From Hymenobacter sp. YC55 (GTDB taxonomy: Bacteria; Bacteroidota; Bacteroidia; Cytophagales; Hymenobacteraceae): 64,000 nucleotides of DNA. Shown here piece after piece: positions 44,960-53,618 of this stretch. The first letter of the stretch is position 1. Each line of letters begins with the position of its first letter. The position numbers and the translations under genes were made by a program. Location: the NCBI RefSeq assembly GCF_029433095.1, contig NZ_JARNTX010000010.1:1-64000 (forward strand), read 5' to 3'. Under the pieces are notes generated by a model, which saw only the letters and a program-made list of their open reading frames with translations, searched no databases and had not been told where the DNA came from.

Positions 44960-45883
44960 CTACTGCAAGAAACGCAGAACGGCTTTTAGCACCTGGGCAG
45001 GGTTTTCTTCGAATAGATAGTGCCCACCGTCCGTGAAGCCGAGCACCTCAACGTTGTCGGCCACGGCGGGCAAACCCATGTTCATGTTGTTGTAAGCCAC
45101 GTAGCTCCCAATACCTAGTATTGGCATGCTGAGGCGGGAGTACGTTTTCATGTCCTCTATGTCTTGGTTGAATGCCTGATACCAACCATTTGCGGCCCGG
45201 ATGCTGTCGGCGTGGTTGTACATGGCCGCGTACACTTGCCGGTCGAATTCCGTCATGTGGCGCTCGTCAATCATTACATACTGAAAAAGCCAGTCTAGCA
45301 CGTAGCGGAAGCGGCCAGCTAGCAACTGCTCGGGTAACTCTTTGATCTGGTTGAAGGACATCCACCACATGTACGGGTTATTGCCGTCCATCTTCGCCTC
45401 GAATGTACCGGGAGCAGGCAGCATCGACATGTAGCGCATGCCCTCACTCGGATGGCCGCTGTCCAGCAAAACTACTTTGTGCGTGGCCGTAGGGTAATTG
45501 AAGGCGAAGCTCAGGGCTACCATACCGCCGATGTCATGCCCAAGCAGCGACACACTAGGCAGGTCCAGCAGTTGCGTTAAAGCATATACATCTTGAGCCA
45601 TGGTCTTTTTGTCGTAGCCTGCCTCCGGCTTGTCTGAGCTGCCCATACCACGAATATCGAGGATGATAACGCGGTAGTGTCGAGCCAGCTCCGAGGCCAC
45701 GGGATGGTAAGAATACCAGGTTTGTGGCCAGCCGGGCAAGCAGATAAGGGGCTGCCCGCTGCCACCCTCCACGTAGTGCAGGCGGATGCCATTGACGGTA
45801 GCATAGTGGTTGGTAAAACCAGGGAATTTCGCAAGTAGCGCTTCGTCTGAGTAAGCTGCAAGGGTTTCTGAAGTGGATTGCAT
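44960..45883 (-). CDS. Epoxide hydrolase-like alpha/beta hydrolase
   Basis: 307 residues, cytoplasmic. The nucleophile is aspartate: LLGHDIGGM with Asp117, the hallmark of epoxide hydrolases and haloalkane dehalogenases. The oxyanion motif is LPGWPQTWYSY (49-59), with LDIRGMGSSDKPE after it. His288 in TDGGHYLFEENP completes the triad. The cap region (~140-220) is tryptophan- and methionine-rich. An AraC gene starts ~340 bp upstream on the same strand. Known relatives open epoxides or degrade halogenated compounds; the actual substrate is unknown. Confidence 0.88.
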   Translation of the reverse strand: MQSTSETLAAYSDEALLAKFPGFTNHYATVNGIRLHYVEGGSGQPLICLPGWPQTWYSYHPVASELARHYRVIILDIRGMGSSDKPEAGYDKKTMAQDVYALTQLLDLPSVSLLGHDIGGMVALSFAFNYPTATHKVVLLDSGHPSEGMRYMSMLPAPGTFEAKMDGNNPYMWWMSFNQIKELPEQLLAGRFRYVLDWLFQYVMIDERHMTEFDRQVYAAMYNHADSIRAANGWYQAFNQDIEDMKTYSRLSMPILGIGSYVAYNNMNMGLPAVADNVEVLGFTDGGHYLFEENPAQVLKAVLRFLQ

Positions 45884-46221
45884 CGGGTGCTAAGTGAATT
45901 GTGAGAAGTTTGAGGTAGGGATTGGCTGGACAACTCTACCTATTGGTGAAGCAAAGGTCCTTTTCGCCTGTCCGGCTCCTCTCGCAATTCTTGCCTACTT
46001 CTATCAAATGCTTGCTCTTCTTCTGTCAGCAAGTAAGCTTCTAGCGCTATCAAGCCATTTCGCTACGGGTGTTGCAGTTCGCATGGGTAAGCAGCTAAAG
46101 CAGTTTAGAAACTTCAGTTTGTAAGGCCGCAATTGAGCGGCAGGTCTCCACCTCGATTAGCTGGCCGAGGCTTGGTCCACTCCCAAGCAAGACCACGCGG
46201 TTACTGGTCGTCAGCTATTCG
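45884..46221. other. Spacer of about 340 bp
   Basis: Between the AraC gene and the epoxide hydrolase-like gene on the minus strand. No repeat, terminator or coding frame was recognised with confidence. Confidence 0.45.
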
Positions 46222-47085
46222 TTAGCGCCGTTGAAACTCGCGCGGCGTGCACCCGCAGACTCGCTTGAACGCAGCCGCAAAGTGAGCAGGCGAGGCAAAA
46301 CCCAATGTATCGCTGACGGAGGCAATGGGCAGTTCGTTGGTTCGCAGCAATTGCTGGGCCCGTTTCATTTTCCAGCTTAGCACGTACTGATAGGGGGTAA
46401 TACCCGTGGTTTGCTTGAAGCGGCGGGCAAAATGAAATACGCTCAGGTTGGCCAAGCTCGCCAGCATTTGCAGCGTAATCGGCTGTTCGACGCTGGCCTC
46501 CAAATAAGCATCCAGGCGCGCCATTACCGCGGCGGGTAGCTTGGCGCCTGTGCCTGTAACGCGCCGCTCGTAGCTGGCGTGGTGCTCGATAAGATGATAA
46601 CAAAGGGTAGTAGCCAGCGACTCGATGTAGAGCTGCCCAAGTGTATGCCCGGCGTTGGTTGCCGACAGCAGTTGCCGCCCCAAGTGCGTTATTAGCCCAT
46701 CCTCGAACCGGAACCGCTCGTGCAGCGCAAAGCGCGTCAGGTCAAGGTCATGGCGGGCCTTGGCTTCCAGCGCCTGGGCATCGAGGTGCAGGTGGATGAT
46801 GTCGGTGGGGCCGTCCCAGGCAATGGGGCCGTACTCGCCAGCTGGGTAAAGGCCTGCGTCGCCAGCACTAAACAGGTCTTCTTCGAGGCGGTGGCCGCTG
46901 CGGCGTTGCGAGCGGATGGGCTGTTGCCCCTGATGAATCAGCAGCAGATGGTGTTCGTGAAAATGCGCCGGCATGGCCATAGCCGCTAGCTGGTAGCGTT
47001 CCACCCGCAGCCCCGGCCAAGCGTGCGATACGCTGGTTTCCATAGCCTGCTGGCCATACATCTCGGAGCTGTACGTGTATATCAT
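46222..47085 (-). CDS. AraC family transcriptional regulator
   Basis: 287 residues from ATG 47085 (the longer frame starts at TTG). The N-terminal domain (~20-170) has PAHFHEHHLLLIHQG, a cupin-type effector fold. The AraC domain is ~185-285: MLASLANLSVFHFARRFKQTTG and IASVSDTLGFASPAHFAAAFKRVCG, ending TPREF. It is divergent from the RND efflux operon across ~630 bp and upstream of the epoxide hydrolase-like gene. Either could be its target. The effector is unknown. Confidence 0.9.
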   Translation of the reverse strand: MIYTYSSEMYGQQAMETSVSHAWPGLRVERYQLAAMAMPAHFHEHHLLLIHQGQQPIRSQRRSGHRLEEDLFSAGDAGLYPAGEYGPIAWDGPTDIIHLHLDAQALEAKARHDLDLTRFALHERFRFEDGLITHLGRQLLSATNAGHTLGQLYIESLATTLCYHLIEHHASYERRVTGTGAKLPAAVMARLDAYLEASVEQPITLQMLASLANLSVFHFARRFKQTTGITPYQYVLSWKMKRAQQLLRTNELPIASVSDTLGFASPAHFAAAFKRVCGCTPREFQRR

Positions 47086-47719
47086 CGGGGTTGAAGACAA
47101 GTATAGCTAATCCCTGAGGAGCTGCGAAATGTTTGATTGACTCGTCAAAAGGTAACGCGCTAGCAGCCCTTTAGTACGCCTTTTTGCGCTGCCTAACCGG
47201 ATGGAATTCTAAAAGTAGCAGCGTCGAGCCAACCCATTTTTGCAAGAGCTTTCTATTTCTGCTTGCTCGCAAAAATGCGCTTAACCCCTTGAAGGCGAAC
47301 TGTATTTGTGAAGAAAGGGCCTCGCGGCACTACAGGGCCTAGATTACTTCATACCGTCTTCATATTCCGACTAGAGTTTTGTAGCGCTTAGCCTCTAACA
47401 CCAGCATTGCAGCGGGGGCATTTCGCCTCGCTTCGCCCCCGCCGCATCGAATTAGTACGCCGCCTTTGCTGGCATTTACCAGCCGGCTGCCAAGTGAAAC
47501 AAATTATAACGCATGTATAAACGCAGTAAGCTACTTTATCCATCTACCGGATTGCGTGATTTGGCAACGACAGATTCCCAATTGTCAGCGAGCCAATCGC
47601 CCCAAAGACCAACTGAGTTATCGGTTAATGCAGGCCCGCAGTGCCTCACCGGCTCAGCCCATTCCCTTTCAGCACACTTCTCCCAACACACATCTTCCAA
47701 GATCACCACTAAGGTTCTC
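47086..47719. other. 630-bp divergent region before the RND operon
   Basis: No coding frame (the in-frame extension upstream of the adaptor gene is not protein-like). Contains the GC-rich hairpin at 47412-47441. Promoters for AraC and the pump lie here but could not be pinned down. Confidence 0.5.
47412..47441. repeat. GC-rich hairpin in the divergent region
   Basis: GCGGGGGC (47412-47419) pairs with GCCCCCGC (47434-47441) with a 14-base loop. No T-run. It could be an operator or a stable leader hairpin of the pump operon. Confidence 0.45.
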
Positions 47720-48808
47720 ATGAAAAGAACGTTCCTGCTCATGCTCATGGGCTGCAGCGTCTTGTATTGCTCTACAAGCTGCTCGAAGAAAGAAGAGGAA
47801 AAGGAAGAGGTAACCAAGTTCTTAGTTACCAGTCCTCTGCAAAAAGACACGACCATCACCAAGGAGTACGTGGCTCAGATTCATTCCATCCAGCACATCG
47901 AAATGCGGGCCCTGGAAAGAGGCTACCTGCAGAAGATTTTTGTAGACGAAGGGCAACACGTTCAGAAAGGGCAAATGATGTTTCAGATCATGCCGATGCT
48001 CTATCAGGCAGAACTGAAAAAGTCGCAGGCCGAAGCCAAGTTCGTTAACATCGAGTACCAGAACACCAAGAAGCTGGCCGACAACAACGTAGTGTCGCCT
48101 AATGAGTTGGCTCTGGCACAAGCCAAGCTCGACAAGGCGCAGGCCGAAGTGTCATTAGCGCAAACGCACCTGCAATTCACGGCCATCAAGGCGCCATTCA
48201 GTGGCATTATGGACCACTTCCAGGCCCGGTTAGGCAGCTTGGTTGATGAAGGCGACTTGCTGACGACCCTATCGGACAACAGCAAAATGTGGGTGTACTA
48301 CAACGTGCCGGAAGCGGAATATCTGTCTTACAAAAGCCACGCGCAGGACAACAACACCATGAACGTTAACCTGCGGATGGCCAACAATGAGGTATTTGAC
48401 CAGCCCGGTGTGGTGCAAACTATCGAGGCCGACTTCAACAACGAAACCGGCAACATTGCCTTCCGGGCAACTTTCCCAAACCCCAAAGGGCTGCTACGCA
48501 ACGGCGAAACGGGCAGCGTGCTGATGACCGTTCCGCTCAAGCACGCCCTGATTGTGCCCCAAAAAGCCACGTTCGAGGTGCTCGAGAAGAAGTTTATGTA
48601 CGTGGTGGACAGCAAGAATGTGGTGCACCAGCGGGAAGTGGTAGTGGCGTCCGAAATGCCAGACTTGTACATCATCTCCTCGGGCCTGAAAGCAGGCGAC
48701 AAAATATTGCTGGAAGGCATCCGCAAAGTGAAAGACGGGGACAAGATCAGCTTCAAGTACCAAGAGCCGAAGTCGGTCATCTCGCACCTGAAAGTGTACT
48801 CGGAATAG
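47720..48808 (+). CDS. RND efflux periplasmic adaptor lipoprotein (AcrA-type)
   Basis: 362 residues from ATG 47720. The N-terminus MKRTFLLMLMGCSVLYCSTSC is a lipoprotein-type signal with Cys12, Cys17 or Cys21 as acylation site. Domains: biotinyl-lipoyl halves (MRALERGYLQKIFVDEGQ and KAPFSGIMDHFQARLGSLVDEG), an alpha-hairpin (~95-155, KKSQAEAKFVNIEYQNTKKLA), beta-barrel and membrane-proximal domains up to ~340. It links the inner-membrane pump to the outer-membrane channel. First gene of a three-gene operon, 33 bp before the permease. Confidence 0.92.
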   Translation: MKRTFLLMLMGCSVLYCSTSCSKKEEEKEEVTKFLVTSPLQKDTTITKEYVAQIHSIQHIEMRALERGYLQKIFVDEGQHVQKGQMMFQIMPMLYQAELKKSQAEAKFVNIEYQNTKKLADNNVVSPNELALAQAKLDKAQAEVSLAQTHLQFTAIKAPFSGIMDHFQARLGSLVDEGDLLTTLSDNSKMWVYYNVPEAEYLSYKSHAQDNNTMNVNLRMANNEVFDQPGVVQTIEADFNNETGNIAFRATFPNPKGLLRNGETGSVLMTVPLKHALIVPQKATFEVLEKKFMYVVDSKNVVHQREVVVASEMPDLYIISSGLKAGDKILLEGIRKVKDGDKISFKYQEPKSVISHLKVYSE

Positions 48809-48841
48809 GGTCACATCATCACAGCCACGAACAACTAGATA

Positions 48842-51800
48842 ATGTTCAGTAGATTCCTTCGCCGACCCGTGTTTGCCATCGTTATATCGGTGGTAATCAT
48901 GTTCCTGGGTATTCTGGCCATCAATACCCTGCCCACGTCCCAATTCCCGGAGATTTCGCCGCCCATGGTTATGGTGAGCACGGCGTATCCTGGTGCTAGC
49001 GCCAAGGTGCTCACCGAATCGGTGCTTATTCCGCTCGAGCAGGCCATCAACGGCGTGCCTGGCATGAAGTACATGACGTCCGATGCCGTAAGCGCCGGGG
49101 AAGCCAACATCCAAATCGTCTTCAAGCTCGGCACCGACCCCGAGCAGGCGGTGGTAAACGTGAACACCCGCATTGCGCAGATCCTGAACCGCTTGCCGGT
49201 GCTGGTGCAGCGTGAAGGGGTGGTGGTAAACCGTGTGGTGCCCAACATGCTGATGTACGTCAACCTCTACAGCAAAGACAAGAATACCGATATGCGGTAC
49301 CTCTTCAACTTTGCCGGGGTGAACATGCTGCCCGAAATTCAGCGCATCGACGGTATCGGGCGGGCCAGCATCCTGGGTAGCCGCCAGTACGCCATGCGCG
49401 TGTGGCTGAAGCCCGACCGCATGCGGGCCTACAACCTGTCGGTAGACGACGTGATGGAGGCGCTCAATGACCAGAGCGTTATTGGCTCGCCGGGTCGTAT
49501 CGGCCGCTCCGATGGCAAAGAGGCCTCGGCGCTGGAATACGTGCTGACCTACAAGGGCCGCTTCAACGACGTGGAGGAGTATAAGAACGTCATTATTAAA
49601 GCCAACTCCAACGGCGAAACGCTGCGCCTCAAGGACGTGGCAAACGTGGAGCTGGGCTCGGAGTTTTACGACATCTACTCCAACCTCGACGGCTACCCTT
49701 CGGCGGCTATTATGCTCAAGCAAACCTACGGCTCGAATGCCAGTGAGGTAATCAAAAGCGTGAAAGCCAAGCTGGAAGAGCTGAAGAAAACCATGCCGCC
49801 CGGCATGGACTATAAGATCAGCTACGACGTATCGAACTTCCTCGACGCCTCGACTGAGAACGTAATTCACACCCTGCGCGACGCCTTTATCTTGGTGGCC
49901 CTGGTGGTGTTCTTGTTCCTCGGCGACTGGCGCTCCACGCTCATCCCGATTATCGCCGTGCCAGTGTCGCTGGTGGGAGCCTTCATTGCCATGCAGGCCT
50001 TCGGGATGACCATTAACATGATTACGCTGTTCGCGCTGGTACTCGCCATTGGTATCGTGGTCGACGACGCCATTGTGGTGGTGGAAGCGGTGCACGCCAA
50101 GATGGAGGAAAAGCACCTTTCGCCCTACGGGGCGGTGCGCGAGGTAGTAGGCGAAATCAGCGGTGCTATCATCGCCATTACCATCCTGATGACGGCCGTA
50201 TTCGTGCCAGTTGCCTTCATGAGCGGTCCGGTGGGTATTTTCTACCGCCAGTTCTCGATTACGATGGCCTCGTCTATCGTCATTTCCGGTATCGTGGCCC
50301 TGACCTTGACGCCGGTGCTGTGCGCCATGATCTTGAAGAACACGCACGGCCAGCCCCGCAAGAAAACGCCTATCAACCGCTTCATCGACTGGTTTAACCG
50401 GGGCTTTGAGCGCCTGACTGGCCGCTACACCAACATCCTGGAAAAAGTAGTGGACCGCCGCGTGTTCACCTTCGCAATTTTGATTGCCTTCGGGGTCGGC
50501 ATCTTCGGCATTTCGTCTACGCTGCCTTCCGGCTTCATTCCGGCCGAAGACCAGGGCATGCTCTACGCCATTATTCAGACGCCGCCCGGCTCGACGCTGG
50601 AGCGCACCAACGCCTTGTCGCAGCAACTCTCGAAGCTGTCGGAGAAAGTGCCCGGCATCGAAAGCATTTCCAGCTTGGCTGGTTACGAGGTGCTCACCGA
50701 AGGTCGTGGCTCCAACGCCGGTACGCTGCTCATTAACCTTAAGCCTTGGCACGAGCGCAAGGAATCCATCCACGACATCGTGATGAGCCTGGAAGAAAAG
50801 GCCAAGGAAATCCCTGGCGCGACCATCGAATTCTTCGAGCCACCGGCAGTACCGGGTTATGGCGCGGCGGGTGGTTTCCAGCTGCAACTGCTCGACAAGA
50901 CCAGCACCGGCGACTATAAAGCGCTGGAAAAGGTGAACGAAGACTTCATGGCCGAGCTGAAAAAGCGTAAGGAGCTGGCCGGACTGTTTACTTTCTTCTC
51001 GGCCAACTATCCGCAGTACGAACTGCAGATCGACAACCAACTGGCCATGCAAAAAGGCGTGAGCATTGGTAACGCCATGAACACGCTGTCCATCATGGTG
51101 GGCTCGACCTACGAATTGGGCTTTATCAAGTACCAGCGCTTCTTCAAGGTGTTCGTGCAAGCTTCGCCGGAGTACCGCCGCCTGCCCAAGGACATCCTGG
51201 ACATGTGGGTGAAAAACGACAAAGGTGAAATGGTACCGTTTTCGGCCTTCATGAAAATTGTGAAAGGCCAGGGCGCCAACGAAATCAACCGCTACAACAT
51301 GTACCCCACGGCTTCTATCCGCGGCGACGCGGCTCCGGGCTACAGCTCGGGTGAGGCCATCAAGGCGGTACAGGAAGTAGCCAAGAAAACCCTGCCCCGC
51401 GGCTACGACATCGACTGGGGCGGCTTGTCGAAAGACGAAGTGTCGCGCGGCAACGAGGCCATCTACATCTTCCTGGTGGTGCTTGCCTTCGTGTACCTGG
51501 TGTTGGCCGCGCAGTACGAAAGCTTCCTGCTGCCGCTGGCCGTAATTCTGAGCTTGCCTGCGGGTATCTTCGGCTCGTTCCTGCTGATCAAAACGCTTGG
51601 CTTGGCCAACAACATCTACGCCCAAGTGGGACTGGTGATGCTGGTAGGTCTGCTGGGTAAGAACGCCGTACTGATTGTGGAATTCGCGGTGCAGAAGCAC
51701 GAGGAAGGCATGTCGGTGCGTGACGCGGCCATTGAAGGCGCGAAGGTGCGTTTCCGCCCGATTCTGATGACTTCCTTCGCCTTTATTGCGGGCTTGATTC

Positions 51801-52030
51801 CGCTGGTGTTGGCTACTGGTGCCGGGGCCATCGGCAACCGCACCATTGGTACGTCGGCTTTGGGCGGGATGCTGTTTGGTACCGTTTTCGGAGTAATCAT
51901 CGTGCCCGGCCTGTATTACATTTTTGGCACTCTCGCCGCTGGCCGCAAGCTAATTGGGGATGAAAACGAAAATCCTCTGTCAGAATTCGAGCCGCACGTT
52001 TTAGTTGAAGAAGTTGAAACTCATGCTTAA
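48842..52030 (+). CDS. RND efflux permease (AcrB/HAE1 type)
   Basis: 1062 residues, the proton-driven pump. N-terminus MFSRFLRRPVFAIVISVVIM; twelve membrane helices with two large periplasmic loops. Proton-relay residues are in place: Asp408 and Asp409 in AIGIVVDDAIVVVEAVHAK (helix 4) and Lys940 in GLLGKNAVLIVEFAVQKH (helix 10), at the same numbers, within one, as E. coli AcrB. It would export hydrophobic or amphiphilic compounds from the periplasm or outer leaflet. Its stop overlaps the channel gene start by 8 bp, supporting translational coupling. The substrate range is unknown. Confidence 0.94.
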   Translation: MFSRFLRRPVFAIVISVVIMFLGILAINTLPTSQFPEISPPMVMVSTAYPGASAKVLTESVLIPLEQAINGVPGMKYMTSDAVSAGEANIQIVFKLGTDPEQAVVNVNTRIAQILNRLPVLVQREGVVVNRVVPNMLMYVNLYSKDKNTDMRYLFNFAGVNMLPEIQRIDGIGRASILGSRQYAMRVWLKPDRMRAYNLSVDDVMEALNDQSVIGSPGRIGRSDGKEASALEYVLTYKGRFNDVEEYKNVIIKANSNGETLRLKDVANVELGSEFYDIYSNLDGYPSAAIMLKQTYGSNASEVIKSVKAKLEELKKTMPPGMDYKISYDVSNFLDASTENVIHTLRDAFILVALVVFLFLGDWRSTLIPIIAVPVSLVGAFIAMQAFGMTINMITLFALVLAIGIVVDDAIVVVEAVHAKMEEKHLSPYGAVREVVGEISGAIIAITILMTAVFVPVAFMSGPVGIFYRQFSITMASSIVISGIVALTLTPVLCAMILKNTHGQPRKKTPINRFIDWFNRGFERLTGRYTNILEKVVDRRVFTFAILIAFGVGIFGISSTLPSGFIPAEDQGMLYAIIQTPPGSTLERTNALSQQLSKLSEKVPGIESISSLAGYEVLTEGRGSNAGTLLINLKPWHERKESIHDIVMSLEEKAKEIPGATIEFFEPPAVPGYGAAGGFQLQLLDKTSTGDYKALEKVNEDFMAELKKRKELAGLFTFFSANYPQYELQIDNQLAMQKGVSIGNAMNTLSIMVGSTYELGFIKYQRFFKVFVQASPEYRRLPKDILDMWVKNDKGEMVPFSAFMKIVKGQGANEINRYNMYPTASIRGDAAPGYSSGEAIKAVQEVAKKTLPRGYDIDWGGLSKDEVSRGNEAIYIFLVVLAFVYLVLAAQYESFLLPLAVILSLPAGIFGSFLLIKTLGLANNIYAQVGLVMLVGLLGKNAVLIVEFAVQKHEEGMSVRDAAIEGAKVRFRPILMTSFAFIAGLIPLVLATGAGAIGNRTIGTSALGGMLFGTVFGVIIVPGLYYIFGTLAAGRKLIGDENENPLSEFEPHVLVEEVETHA

Positions 52031-53465
52031 GAAACGAATATATCAAAGCCTGAGCGCGGCCCTTCTAGCGGTAGCAGCGGCGGCTTGTACAACGCCGGGG
52101 ATAGTGGCCAGAAAAGAGAGCCGAAATGTTCCGGCTAGCTATTCTACTGCCACTGCCAAGGATACTACCAGTACGGCAACCATGCGGTGGAAACAGTTTT
52201 TCACCGATCCTAATCTGGTTGCCCTGATTGACACTGCTCTGCAAAACAATCAGGAGCTCAACATTGCCTTACAAGAAATTCAGATTGCCCGCAACGAGGT
52301 TCAAATCAGAAAAGGCGAGTACCTGCCCTTTGTGGGCCTAGGTGCCAAGGCCGAAGCAGAACGGCCAAGCCGGTACACGCTCCAGGGCGCAACGGAAGAA
52401 GCCATCGACATCAAGCCGGAACACCGTAACCCCGACCCGCTGCCAAACTACCAGATTGGGGCCGTGGCTAGCTGGGAAGTAGACATCTGGCACAAATTGC
52501 GCAACGCCCGTGCTGCCGCCGCCAACCGCTACTTGGCAACGGTGGAAGGCCGGAATTTCACAGTCACCAACCTGATTGCCGAAATTGCCAATTCGTACTA
52601 CGAGCTGCTGGCGCTCGACAATCAATTGGCCATCACTAGGCAGAACATCGAGCTGCAAAGCAATGCTTTGGAGCTAGTGAAACTGCAAAAGGAATCGGCC
52701 CGCGTGACCGAGTTGGCGGTACAACGCTTTGAAGCGCAGGTGCACAACACTCGCAGCCTGCAGTACAACATTCAGCAGCGCATCGTGGAAACCGAGAACC
52801 GAATCAACTTCTTGGTGGGCCGGTACCCGCGGCCGATAGTGCGCAACTCGGCCTCGTTCAACGATTTGGTGCCGGCTGTTGTGCAAGCAGGAGTTCCGTC
52901 TCAGCTGCTGCAAAACCGGCCGGATATCCGGCAGGCCGAGCAGCAACTGGCGGCTACTAAACTGGATGTGAAGGTGGCCCGAGCCAACTTTTATCCGGCG
53001 CTGCGTATCACTGGCGCTGCCGGAATCGGAGCCTACAAGCCCGGCTTGCTGTTTTCAACGCCCGAATCCATGCTGTACTCCTTGGCCGGCGATTTGGTAG
53101 CGCCTTTGGTTAACCGCAACGGCATCAAAGCGGTGTATGGCAGCGCCAACGCGGTGCAGACGCAGGCGGCGTACCAGTACGAGCGGACCGTACTCAACGC
53201 GTACATTGAAGTGGCCAATCAGCTCGCCAACATCAATAACCTGGCCCAGAGCTACGACGAAAAAGCCAAGGCCGTGCAAGCCCTCAACCAGTCGAGCACG
53301 ATTTCCAACAGCCTCTTCCGCTCCGCCCGGGCCGACTATACGGAAGTGCTCTTCACTCAGCGCGACGCGCTGGAGTCGAAATTCGACCTTATTGAAACCA
53401 AGATGCAGCAGCTAAATGCCACAATCAACGTGTACCGGGCATTGGGTGGCGGCTGGAATCAATAA
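52023..53465 (+). CDS. RND outer-membrane channel lipoprotein (OprM/NodT type)
   Basis: 480 residues from ATG 52023 (a TTG at 52005 is less likely). The signal ends AVAAAAC, a lipobox with Cys22. Two outer-membrane efflux repeats follow: NNQELNIALQEIQIARNEVQ and, in the second half, LLQNRPDIRQAEQQLAATKLDVKVARANFYP, the typical NodT motif. It would form the trimeric beta-barrel/tunnel that completes the pump. Last gene of the operon; a terminator follows. Confidence 0.92.
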   Translation: MLKKRIYQSLSAALLAVAAAACTTPGIVARKESRNVPASYSTATAKDTTSTATMRWKQFFTDPNLVALIDTALQNNQELNIALQEIQIARNEVQIRKGEYLPFVGLGAKAEAERPSRYTLQGATEEAIDIKPEHRNPDPLPNYQIGAVASWEVDIWHKLRNARAAAANRYLATVEGRNFTVTNLIAEIANSYYELLALDNQLAITRQNIELQSNALELVKLQKESARVTELAVQRFEAQVHNTRSLQYNIQQRIVETENRINFLVGRYPRPIVRNSASFNDLVPAVVQAGVPSQLLQNRPDIRQAEQQLAATKLDVKVARANFYPALRITGAAGIGAYKPGLLFSTPESMLYSLAGDLVAPLVNRNGIKAVYGSANAVQTQAAYQYERTVLNAYIEVANQLANINNLAQSYDEKAKAVQALNQSSTISNSLFRSARADYTEVLFTQRDALESKFDLIETKMQQLNATINVYRALGGGWNQ

Positions 53466-53523
53466 GCTAAGCCTCTTTGCTCGCTACGTATCCGAGACGA
53501 TGTAAAAATGAGCCGAACAATAA

Positions 53524-53552
53524 AAAGCCCCTCCTTGCGAGGGGCTTTTTTG
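53524..53552 (+). terminator. Terminator of the RND operon
   Basis: AAAAAGCCCCTC ... GAGGGGCTTTTTT, a strong stem with T-run (about 53546-53552), also usable from the opposite strand. Confidence 0.9.
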
Positions 53553-53618
53553 TGGCATAAAGGCGGTACTAGCTCCATTGAATCGTGCTCCGTTTTAGCA
53601 TGATTAGCAGCAAGCAGC

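Noticed and set aside
48494..51700. 1068-codon open frame on the minus strand opposite the RND permease
   Set aside because: Lies antisense to a gene with intact catalytic residues and operon context. Its product is His/Arg/Gln-rich without domains, as expected from codon bias on the opposite strand.
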